In this document: in pieces, positions 1-4,748 of the stretch | Layout: each line of letters opens with the position of its first letter | Position numbering within the stretch: the first letter of the stretch is position 1 | Assembly (NCBI GenBank): GCA_900544475.1 | Contig: UQVU01000099.1 | Coordinates: 1-6,707 of the forward strand | DNA: 6,707 bases | Source: an uncultured Butyricicoccus sp. | Lineage (GTDB): Bacteria > Bacillota > Clostridia > Oscillospirales > Butyricicoccaceae | Reading direction: 5' to 3' | Program-made: the position numbers and the translations under genes | Notes under the pieces: generated by a model | Databases searched by the model: none | The model's input: only the letters and a program-made list of their open reading frames with translations | Told to the model about the DNA's origin: nothing

Positions 1-64
1 CGGTCATCTGAAGAAATTTAGATACTACGGGTCTGACTGCTGTAACAGCGTCCCTTCTATCTGT

Positions 65-94
65 ATTATACTCTACGCTCTTCGGCTTTGTCAA
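65..94 (-). promoter_or_regulatory. Strong leftward sigma-A promoter
   Basis: On the minus strand there is a perfect -35 TTGACA (89-94) and a perfect -10 TATAAT (65-70) with an 18-bp spacer. Transcription would start near position 58 and run out of the left edge. The leader seen here (58 down to 1) can form a small hairpin around GCTGTTACAGC, and no convincing ribosome binding site plus start is visible in it, so the driven gene begins at or beyond the window edge. An exact match to both hexamers is unlikely by chance. The gene it serves is unknown. Confidence 0.75.
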
Positions 95-126
95 GGGATT
101 CGCCGGGGCGTTTCTGTCTGCGGCTC

Positions 127-155
127 TTTTCATCGGCGGCGGCATCTGCTATAAT
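127..155 (+). promoter_or_regulatory. Extended -10 promoter of the FliB-family gene
   Basis: A perfect -10 TATAAT (150-155) is preceded by TGC, giving an extended -10 motif. A -35-like TTTTCA (127-132, 4 of 6 consensus) lies 17 bp upstream. Transcription would start near 162, inside the left end of the miniature element that follows. The last T of the -10 box is also the first base of that element's target duplication (155-158). Without the insertion the leader of the downstream gene would have been only about 25 nt long. With it, nearly the whole palindromic element becomes 5' leader. Confidence 0.65.
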
Positions 156-158
156 AAA

Positions 159-319
159 GGCAACACCGCACAATTAAAGCTGCGGCGCTTTGCGGAAATT
201 TCGTGCCCTGACTTTGTTGCGATTTCACGATAATACATCAAGTATTACCGCAAAACCGCGCCTCGTCAGTACGCAAAATTTACTCGTAAATCGCTCTTGT
301 CCAATTATGCGGTATTGCC
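159..319 (+). mobile_element. Palindromic miniature element, full-length copy 1 (MITE-like)
   Basis: This 161-bp non-coding element begins GGCAACACCGCACAATT and ends with its imperfect inverted copy (the complement of the right end reads GGCAATACCGCATAATT). It is flanked by a perfect 4-bp direct repeat, TAAA, at 155-158 and 320-323. The inverted symmetry continues inwards: AAATTT...CCTGAC on the left faces AAATTTT...ACTGAC in the complement of the right half. The centre carries a small hairpin, TAATAC-ATCAA-GTATTA. The element is almost identical to copy 2 at 2448-2606. It encodes no transposase, so it would have to be moved in trans. It sits between the promoter and ribosome binding site of the FliB-family gene. 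The mobilising family is not identified; non-autonomous transposition is inferred from the terminal inverted repeats plus target duplication. Confidence 0.85.
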
Positions 320-350
320 TAAATCGAACAAACCATGTGAGGTGATGAGG

Positions 351-1421
351 ATGGGTTATATACGCCGTCCGTCTTATTATAGGGATTTCCGCTGCATCGC
401 GTCCGACTGCACGGAGAACTGCTGTATCGGCTGGGAGATCGACGTGGACGAGCAGACGCTCGCGTACTATAAAAGCCTGGGTACGCCCTTTTCCGAGCGC
501 GTGTGCGCCGCTGTCGCGCCCGCAGACAAAGGGGAGAGCGCCCACTTCATCCTCGACGAGCGGGAGCGGTGCCCGTTCCTGAACGAGCGCAACCTGTGCG
601 AGGTATATCTGAACCTCGGCGAGGAGCATATGGCGCAGATCTGCACCGACCACCCGCGCTACTACGAATGGTTTGCCGGCGGCCGCGAGGACGGCGTGGG
701 GCTGTGCTGTGAAGCGGCGGCGGAGCTTATCCTGCAAAAGCGCGGCTATCCGCAGTGGGACGTGACCGGCGAGGCGGACGAAGCGCCGGACGAGCTGGAA
801 CAGACGCTTTTCGCCATGCGCGACCGGCTGTTCGCCATCGTGAAGCCGGAAACGCCGCTCTCCTTCGACGAAAAGCTCGACCGGCTGCATCTGGCCTGCT
901 GCGCGATGCAGAGCGAATATGACGACCTGCTGTTCCCGGTGGAGGGAGAAGACGAATACGCGGCTGAGGACGGCGAGGACGTGCCGTTCAGCTGGTCGAA
1001 GATGTTCTGGTCGGAGGCGTGCCTCAAAGCGCTTGCCGAGCGTCTGGCGGCGCTGGAGATCAACAAGGACAGCTGGCGCACCCTGCTGGGAGAGGTGCAC
1101 GCACGCATTCCCGAGCTGCTCGCACGCCGTGCGGACTTCCTCGCGTATTATAAGGATAAGCTCTACGAGTACGACGAGCTGCTCGAATACTTCCTCCACC
1201 GCCATTTCATGAAAACGCTTGCGGACGATGTGCTCATCGAAAAGGTGCAGTTCGTCCTTATCGGCGCGTCTTTTATTCAGCTGCTTGACATTTACCGTTG
1301 GCTCACGGACGGCGAGCTGACCCACTGGGAGCAGATCTGCATCTGCAAGGCGTACTCGCGCGAAATCGAGTACAACGAGGACAACACGGAAGCGGTCGCC
1401 CGTTTCCTGACCATGGACTGA
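351..1421 (+). CDS. fliB: FliB-family lysine-N-methylase-like Cys-rich protein
   Basis: The 356-residue product matches the FliB (flagellin lysine-N-methylase) / CxxCxxCC family. FliB methylates the side-chain amino group of lysines in flagellin in Salmonella. The N-terminus carries the hallmark cysteine cluster C15, C20, C24, C25 (C-x4-C-x3-CC). It is followed by C74-P-F-L...C83, then L89-G-E-E...C98-T-D-H-P-R, then a C119-C120-E segment, in the family order. Such cysteines are thought to bind metal or an iron-sulfur cluster. The ATG at 351 is preferred over ATG 345 because AGGTGAT (340-346) is well placed only for 351; a TTG at 297 lies inside the miniature element and is rejected. The C-terminal half is acidic and leucine-rich with no recognised motif. 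No flagellar gene is nearby, so the true substrate is open. The stop codon lies within the target duplication of miniature copy 3. Confidence 0.85.
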   Translation: MGYIRRPSYYRDFRCIASDCTENCCIGWEIDVDEQTLAYYKSLGTPFSERVCAAVAPADKGESAHFILDERERCPFLNERNLCEVYLNLGEEHMAQICTDHPRYYEWFAGGREDGVGLCCEAAAELILQKRGYPQWDVTGEADEAPDELEQTLFAMRDRLFAIVKPETPLSFDEKLDRLHLACCAMQSEYDDLLFPVEGEDEYAAEDGEDVPFSWSKMFWSEACLKALAERLAALEINKDSWRTLLGEVHARIPELLARRADFLAYYKDKLYEYDELLEYFLHRHFMKTLADDVLIEKVQFVLIGASFIQLLDIYRWLTDGELTHWEQICICKAYSREIEYNEDNTEAVARFLTMD

Positions 1422-1422
1422 A

Positions 1423-1471
1423 GGCAGCACCGCACAAGGAAATCGCCCTTGTCCAATTATGCGGTCTTGCC
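1423..1471 (+). mobile_element. Internally deleted 49-bp copy of the miniature element (copy 3)
   Basis: This copy keeps only the left end (GGCAGCACCGCACAA) and the last 34 bp of the right end (ending ATTATGCGGTCTTGCC) of the 161-bp element, fused directly. It is flanked by a perfect 4-bp duplication, TGAA, at 1419-1422 and 1472-1475. The first TGA of that duplication is the stop codon of the FliB-family gene. After the deletion the element still folds: the termini pair, and ACAAGG pairs with CCTTGT around a 7-nt loop. The clean duplication suggests that the short form itself transposed, or that the deletion arose after insertion without touching the ends. Confidence 0.8.
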
Positions 1472-1480
1472 TGAAAAACG

Positions 1481-1526
1481 AAATCCCCTGCATCTGAGCG
1501 CACAGCTGCGCCGGTGCGGGGGATTT
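1481..1526 (-). terminator. Two-way terminator between convergent genes
   Basis: AAATCCCC (1481-1488) pairs with GGGGATTT (1519-1526). The stem extends inwards through GCA/TGC, and an inner stem GCGCA/TGCGC closes a CAGC loop. Read on the minus strand it is followed by CGTTTTTC, a fair T-tract, so it best serves the small minus-strand gene ending at 1534. On the plus strand it ends in ATTTTC and could also stop transcripts of the FliB-family gene. Confidence 0.7.
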
Positions 1527-1533
1527 TCTGCGT

Positions 1534-1770
1534 TCAGGGCAGGGCGTCGAGCACTGCGTCGGTCAGATGTACGGGCGACAGGCCGCAGGCGGTGCACCGC
1601 GCGGCGAACGACTCGACAAACGCCCGGTCGCACGATACGTCGGACAGCGTAAAAAGCGGTGTCCAGCCGCGCGGGGTTTCGGTCTCGGCGCGCAGACCGT
1701 AGGTCGTGTAGTGCCCCAGACGGGCCGAAAACCGGGTTTCCCCGACCGGGAGATAGCGGCATTTCTGCAA
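1534..1770 (-). CDS. DUF6514-like small protein, TTG start
   Basis: A 78-residue protein of the kind annotated as DUF6514 in Clostridia. What I recognise is a Y-T-T-Y-G-L segment (residues 21-26), a DVSCD segment (44-48) where relatives have DIS-T-D, and a C-terminal L-S-P-V-H-L-x-D-V/A-L-x-D signature. The function of the family is unknown to me. The start is a TTG at 1768-1770, chosen because the minus strand carries a perfect AGGAGG seven bases upstream; the nearby ATG is in another frame. No signal peptide or membrane segment is visible, and the product is predicted cytosolic. It is transcribed divergently from the holin cassette and convergently with the FliB-family gene. Confidence 0.7.
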   Translation of the reverse strand: MQKCRYLPVGETRFSARLGHYTTYGLRAETETPRGWTPLFTLSDVSCDRAFVESFAARCTACGLSPVHLTDAVLDALP

Positions 1771-1941
1771 GTTGACTCCTCCTTTTCTTCTCTATCCTAC
1801 ACGACGCCGCCCGAAAATTCCTTCGAACGCTGTCGAAAAAATTTTTTTCAGTTTTTTTCTGCCGGATTGACCAAACGAGGTCAATTTTTCCGCGAAAACG
1901 CGCTATGGGTAGAGGGGCTTTTTTCCCGAAGCGAAAGGCAG
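1771..1941. promoter_or_regulatory. Divergent intergenic region with inverted repeats
   Basis: This AT-richer gap separates the DUF6514-like gene (leftward) from the holin cassette (rightward). It holds TTCGA-N6-TCGAA (1822-1837), a run of A then T (1836-1848), a perfect inverted repeat ATTGACC-N6-GGTCAAT (1866-1885), and CGCG-AAAA-CGCG (1891-1902). The 7-bp repeat could be an operator or a small hairpin. Both arms read TTGACC outwards, but I see no good -10 at a proper distance on either strand, so no promoter is claimed. Confidence 0.4.
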
Positions 1942-2193
1942 GTGAAAAACACGGCACCGGAAATCATCATCGCAGGCATGAGCCTGCTCGGGACACTGGC
2001 CGGCTCGTTCGCCGGAATTTACGTGTCCGGCAGCCTGACGCAGTACCGTCTGCGCCAGCTGGAGGAAAAGGTGAACCGCCACAACAACCTCATCGAGCGC
2101 ACGTTCAAGCTCGAACAGGAATGCGCGGTGCTCGAAGAACGGGTACGCGCGGCGGACAGAAGAATTGACGGACTGGAGGAGGAACATATATGA
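1942..2193 (+). CDS. XhlA-like membrane-anchored coiled-coil protein (holin partner)
   Basis: The 83-residue product has one hydrophobic, glycine-rich segment near the N-terminus (about residues 8-32). A charged heptad-like region of about 50 residues follows (Q39-L-E-E-K-V...H-N-N-L-I-E-R-T...), predicted to be a coiled coil. Small proteins of this shape, often labelled hemolysin XhlA-like, sit directly upstream of holins in Firmicute prophages. XhlA in Bacillus phage PBSX works with a holin and endolysin in lysis. The GTG at 1942 is chosen because relatives begin about 8-12 residues before the S-L-x-G-T stretch; the Shine-Dalgarno match (AAAGG, 1934-1938) is weak and close, so ATG 1978 remains possible. 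The stop overlaps the holin start by four bases (ATGA), which indicates translational coupling. Confidence 0.7.
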   Translation: MKNTAPEIIIAGMSLLGTLAGSFAGIYVSGSLTQYRLRQLEEKVNRHNNLIERTFKLEQECAVLEERVRAADRRIDGLEEEHI

Positions 2194-2447
2194 ACTGGAA
2201 GGTAAGAATACGGAATCCGTGGTTCTGGGTCGGCATCGTGAGCGCGGCGGTGAGTGCGCTGCGTCTGGATGTGAACGCGCTGACGAGCTGGGGCGCGGTG
2301 TGGGCGTGCCTTTGCGGCATCGTGTCCAATCCCGTGCAGCTTGCAACGCTCTGCCTTACCGTGCTGAGCGTGTTTATCGACCCCACGACCGCCGGTCTCG
2401 GCGACAGCGCCCGCGCCCTGACCTACAAAAAACCGGCGGAATTTTAA
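2190..2447 (+). CDS. Phi LC3-family phage holin
   Basis: The 85-residue product matches the phi LC3 holin family (Phage_holin_1). It starts MNWKVRIRNPWFW, the usual opening, followed by two hydrophobic segments (about residues 11-27 and 37-61). It ends with the family signature D-P-T-T-x-G-L-x-D-S-x-x-A-L-x-Y-x-x-P. Such holins form pores in the cytoplasmic membrane that release an endolysin or depolarise the cell. GGAGGAGG (2175-2182) lies seven bases before the ATG. The gene overlaps its partner by four bases. No endolysin, tail or integrase gene is present on either side, so it is an orphan lysis module or a prophage remnant. Its stop codon TAA falls inside the TTAA duplication of miniature copy 2. 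Confidence 0.88.
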   Translation: MNWKVRIRNPWFWVGIVSAAVSALRLDVNALTSWGAVWACLCGIVSNPVQLATLCLTVLSVFIDPTTAGLGDSARALTYKKPAEF

Positions 2448-2606
2448 GGCAGCACCGCACAATTAAAGCTGCGGCGCTTTGCGGAAATTTTGTGCCCTGA
2501 CTTTGTTGCGATTTCTTGCAATACGAAAGTATTGCTTCAAAACCGCGCCTCGTCAGTACGCAAAATTTACTCGCAAATCGCTCTTGTCCAATTATGCGGT
2601 ATTGCC
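2448..2606 (+). mobile_element. Palindromic miniature element, full-length copy 2
   Basis: This 159-bp copy is nearly identical to copy 1 outside the apex. The termini are GGCAGCACCGCACAATT and ATTATGCGGTATTGCC. It is flanked by TTAA at 2444-2447 and 2607-2610, the left one containing the holin stop codon. The central hairpin here is GCAATAC-GAAA-GTATTGC, a 7-bp stem with a GNRA-type tetraloop. Several spurious reading frames run through it. It lies directly against a solo left end (2611-2629), sharing the same TTAA. Confidence 0.85.
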
Positions 2607-2610
2607 TTAA

Positions 2611-2629
2611 GGCAACACCGCACAATTAA
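2611..2629 (+). repeat. Solo left end of the miniature element
   Basis: GGCAACACCGCACAATTAA repeats the first 19 bases of copy 1 and stops there; no right end follows before the phosphodiesterase terminator. It begins directly after the TTAA that closes copy 2. It is either the remnant of an older insertion at the same TTAA or one end of a collapsed tandem pair. Confidence 0.75.
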
Positions 2630-2669
2630 GAAAACACCGCCGCAGAGGACTTTCCCAAAGCGGCGGCGT
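2629..2669 (-). terminator. Intrinsic terminator of the phosphodiesterase gene
   Basis: Just after the stop codon (minus strand), ACGCCGCCGC pairs with GCGGCGGTGT (10 bp with one G-U pair) around a 16-nt loop, followed by TTTTC. The plus-strand reading ends in a run of six T a few bases beyond the stem, so it may act in both directions. Confidence 0.75.
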
Positions 2670-2677
2670 CGGCTTTT

Positions 2678-3355
2678 TTACTTTACGTCGCGCAGACGGA
2701 GCGCAAGCGCAGGCTTTCGCGTCGTGATGTTGCGGACGCCCTCGCCGAGGAACCAGTCGAGGAAAAGCTCCTCGTTGACCGTCCACGCGGAGAGCGCGAT
2801 GCCGTTTTCGTGCAGCGTTTCGATAAAGCGGCGCGTGATGAGCACCTGATTCATGTTGACGGTCGAGATGCCGTGCTCGCGGCAGACCCTCGTGATAGTC
2901 TCGGCGGCGGTCAGCTCGAAATCCGGAATGTTGCGGTAGTTCAGGTAGAGGTCGGGGACGTACTCCTCGATGTTGAGGTAGACCTCGGCGCAGTCGTGCA
3001 GCTCGGGGTGCGCGGCGAAGATGTTAACATCGACCGAGCCGGAGAAGATGAGGCGGCCGGCCATGCCGCATTCGGCGGCGAGCGCGGCGACGTCCGGCTC
3101 CAGACCGCGCTCCTTGAGGTCGCAGTTGACGCGCACGCCCGGCTTTGCGGCGGCGAGGGTAAAGACCCCGCGCAGCGTCGGCGCGGTGTGGTCGGCGGCG
3201 TCGTGGCCGAGCGCGAGCGTCCCGTCCGACAGACGGCGCACATCGACCTCGAACGCATCGGCGTCGGTCGAAAGGGCGTACCGAACACAGGCAAGCGAGT
3301 TGTCCGGCGTGCCGTCCGAACCGGAATGCGCAGTGATTAGAGTTTTATCTGACAT
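2678..3355 (-). CDS. Divergent glycerophosphodiester phosphodiesterase-family protein
   Basis: The 225-residue TIM-barrel protein follows the GDPD layout, an enzyme family that hydrolyses glycerophosphodiesters to glycerol-3-phosphate and an alcohol. Visible family elements are: A9-H10-S-G in place of the usual A-H-R-G; P17-D-N-S for P-E-N-T; F35-E36-V-D38-V (metal ligands); G50-H51-D; V-N77-C-D-L-K81 for N-I-E-L-K; and the C-terminal S-A-W-T-V-N. The two catalytic histidines and E36/D38 are kept, but the Arg after the first His is Ser and two acidic positions are swapped, so activity or substrate may differ. No signal peptide is present, so it is likely cytosolic. ATG 3355 is chosen over an upstream in-frame ATG because GGAGG sits nine bases before it. 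It stands alone with its own promoter and terminator. Confidence 0.82.
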   Translation of the reverse strand: MSDKTLITAHSGSDGTPDNSLACVRYALSTDADAFEVDVRRLSDGTLALGHDAADHTAPTLRGVFTLAAAKPGVRVNCDLKERGLEPDVAALAAECGMAGRLIFSGSVDVNIFAAHPELHDCAEVYLNIEEYVPDLYLNYRNIPDFELTAAETITRVCREHGISTVNMNQVLITRRFIETLHENGIALSAWTVNEELFLDWFLGEGVRNITTRKPALALRLRDVK

Positions 3356-3370
3356 GAGAATCAACCTCCC

Positions 3371-3421
3371 ACGGAAATCCAAAATACACGGAAATCTAAA
3401 ATACACGGAAGCCACAAAACG
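3371..3421 (-). repeat. 17-bp tandem repeat in the phosphodiesterase leader
   Basis: Two near-perfect 17-bp units (3371-3387 and 3388-3404, differing at one C/T) read ACGGAAATCYAAAATAC. They are followed by a decayed third unit starting ACGGAA (3405-3421). The array lies between the predicted promoter and the ribosome binding site, so it would be transcribed as 5' leader. Its role is unknown. Confidence 0.7.
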
Positions 3422-3433
3422 CTCCCACGCCTA

Positions 3434-3462
3434 ATTATAATCAAAATCGCCCCGGCGAACAA
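3434..3462 (-). promoter_or_regulatory. Promoter of the phosphodiesterase gene
   Basis: The minus strand carries a perfect -10 TATAAT (3434-3439) with TTGTTC (3457-3462; only TTG matches the -35 consensus) 17 bp upstream. The start of transcription would be near 3427, giving a leader of about 72 nt that contains the 17-bp repeats. Confidence 0.6.
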
Positions 3463-3763
3463 CCCTTGCCAAACAATTTTTACGCGGATTTTAGAGGGAA
3501 AAGCTGTATCTGCCAAGTTTTCCAAAGGAAAACGCGGCCCTCAGCGGCAAACCGACCTGCACACAAGCAACCCAGAGCACCCCGAACCGAAATTTCCCGC
3601 GGAAATTTCGTCCCCCGCGCCGCAGCGCGCATAAAATAGAACCTGCGGAGCAGGTTCATAAAAACCGGGGGCGTGTACCTCGGTTTTTATACCTCGACCC
3701 AGCCGCCCTGGGCGGCGTCGTTCGGGTATTTTTTGACGGTTTCCTTGGGAACCGTCAAAAAAA
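3463..3763. other. Hairpin-dense intergenic region without a gene
   Basis: I see no credible coding frame here. The stretch carries a run of perfect or near-perfect inverted repeats: GTTTTCC/GGAAAAC (3517-3533); CGAAATTTCC/GGAAATTTCG, 10 bp with a 3-nt loop (3588-3610); GAACCTGC/GCAGGTTC (3639-3657); ATAAAAACCG/CGGTTTTTAT (3658-3690); GCCGCC/GGCGGC (3702-3716); and TTTTTTGACGGTT/AACCGTCAAAAAA, 13 bp (3729-3762). The ones with A/T runs on their outer edges look like two-way terminators. The rest have no assigned role. Confidence 0.7.
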
Positions 3764-3790
3764 TATAGGGGGCTTTTGAAGCCCCCTATA
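3757..3790 (-). terminator. Intrinsic terminator of the ABC importer operon
   Basis: TATAGGGGGCTT pairs perfectly with AAGCCCCCTATA (12 bp, 3-nt loop, 3764-3790). On the minus strand it is followed directly by a run of seven T. It lies 16 bases after the permease stop codon. The next inverted repeat (3729-3762) could act as a back-up. Confidence 0.92.
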
Positions 3791-3806
3791 AAAAACGCAA
3801 GTTTTT

Positions 3807-4652
3807 TTATTGCTCCCAGTCTTTTTCTTTGAGGTTGGTGTAAATGTACACGCCTGCGGAAACCGAGCAGAGCAGGAACATGATGACCGACAGTGCAGCC
3901 GAACGGTTGTAGGCCAGATACTTGTTGAACTGGTCGAACAGCGCGATACCCAGCATCTTCGGGGAGTTGCCGCCCATCAGGTACGGGGTAGTGAACGAAC
4001 CGACGTTGGTCATGAATACGAAGGTGCCTGCGATGATGACGTCCTTGAGGGACAGCGGCAGGATCATAGAGGTGAATACCTTGAACTTGCCGGCGCCGAC
4101 ATCACGAGCAGCCTCGATGATGCTGTCCGGAATAGCACCCAGACCGGCGGTGATCATCATTGCTGCGAACGGAATGTTGAACCAGAGGTTCATCAGGATC
4201 ATGCCGTTTGCGTGATACATCAGGCCGAGCTTGAGGTTCATGCCGAAGTGCAGGCCGATACGGTTGATGAGACCGGAGTCACGGATGATTGTGATCATTG
4301 CGTAAACCGCACACATGGCCGGTACGAAACGCGGCAGCAGGTACAGCGTGCCGATGCTCTTTGCGATGTTCGAGTGAACAAAGCGCAGATAAAGCGCCAG
4401 CAGGTACGCAACGACCAGTGCGATGACTACGGTCGCGACAACGACGAACAGCGTGTACAGAATGTTCATGCGCTGTGCAGGCTCGGTGAAGAAGTATGCG
4501 TAGTTTGCGAGCGTGAACTCGCCGGTCTTTTCGTCCTGAAAGCTCTGGATGACAGCGGAAACGATCGGGTATGCAACGGTCAGCATAACGACGAGAAACG
4601 CCGGCAGGACCAGTGCGTAAGCGACCAGTTTTTGCTTCAGGGTCTTACTCAT
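3807..4652 (-). CDS. ABC importer permease (binding-protein-dependent type)
   Basis: The 281-residue integral membrane protein has about six hydrophobic helices (roughly residues 8-35, 62-89, 97-122, 147-171, 205-230 and 252-275). It carries the permease EAA loop E-A-A-R-D-V-G-A-G-K-F...I-L-P-L-S between the fourth and fifth helices, which docks onto the ATPase. The size and sequence fit the PotB/PotC-like or Fe/thiamine/phosphonate-type permeases that form a heterodimer. The start MSKTLKQ is chosen because GAGGGG lies seven bases before ATG 4652; a longer in-frame start at 4703 lies within the intercistronic hairpin. It is the last gene of a minus-strand operon after the solute-binding protein. 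Only this one permease is visible; a second may lie upstream of the ATPase beyond the window. Confidence 0.88.
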   Translation of the reverse strand: MSKTLKQKLVAYALVLPAFLVVMLTVAYPIVSAVIQSFQDEKTGEFTLANYAYFFTEPAQRMNILYTLFVVVATVVIALVVAYLLALYLRFVHSNIAKSIGTLYLLPRFVPAMCAVYAMITIIRDSGLINRIGLHFGMNLKLGLMYHANGMILMNLWFNIPFAAMMITAGLGAIPDSIIEAARDVGAGKFKVFTSMILPLSLKDVIIAGTFVFMTNVGSFTTPYLMGGNSPKMLGIALFDQFNKYLAYNRSAALSVIMFLLCSVSAGVYIYTNLKEKDWEQ

Positions 4653-4686
4653 TTTATATCCCCTCGTTCTTGGTTGATGCGTGGTG

Positions 4687-4748
4687 AAAAGCACGGGCTT
4701 CAAGGTCGGGGCGGCCCCGCAGGACCGCCGCGATCACAATGTGCTTTT
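4687..4748 (-). promoter_or_regulatory. Intercistronic stem-loop between binding protein and permease
   Basis: On the minus strand AAAAGCAC (from the binding-protein stop codon) pairs with GTGCTTTT, enclosing an inner GGCGG/CCGCC hairpin. The structure occupies most of the 95-bp gap. Such stem-loops in importer operons commonly stabilise the upstream binding-protein message or cause partial termination, so that the binding protein is made in excess over the permease. That role is inferred here. Confidence 0.6.

Noticed and set aside
12..233. Hydrophobic plus-strand reading frame (a membrane-like segment running into miniature copy 1)
   Set aside because: It has no ATG, GTG or TTG start, overlaps a consensus leftward promoter and the rightward promoter, and its tail is encoded by the mobile element.
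297..350. Upstream TTG extension of the FliB-family gene
   Set aside because: It lies in the right end of the miniature element and has no ribosome binding site; a good one precedes ATG 351.
225..1493. Long minus-strand frame opposite the FliB-family gene
   Set aside because: It is the antisense shadow of a GC-rich gene with clear family motifs on the plus strand, and it ends in the mobile element sequence.
1822..1837. LexA/SOS box at TTCGAACGCTGTCGAA
   Set aside because: It does not match the Firmicute GAAC-N4-GTTC core; it is kept only as an inverted repeat.
1567..1941. N-terminal extension of the XhlA-like protein
   Set aside because: The upstream part is antisense of the DUF6514-like gene plus AT-rich intergenic DNA; family length supports a start near 1942.
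159..2629. CRISPR array
   Set aside because: The repeats are long, palindromic, irregularly spaced, between genes, and carry target duplications.
2490..2849. Plus-strand frame across miniature copy 2 into the phosphodiesterase gene
   Set aside because: It is composed of element sequence, a terminator and antisense of the phosphodiesterase; frames through such repeats are often misannotated as proteins.
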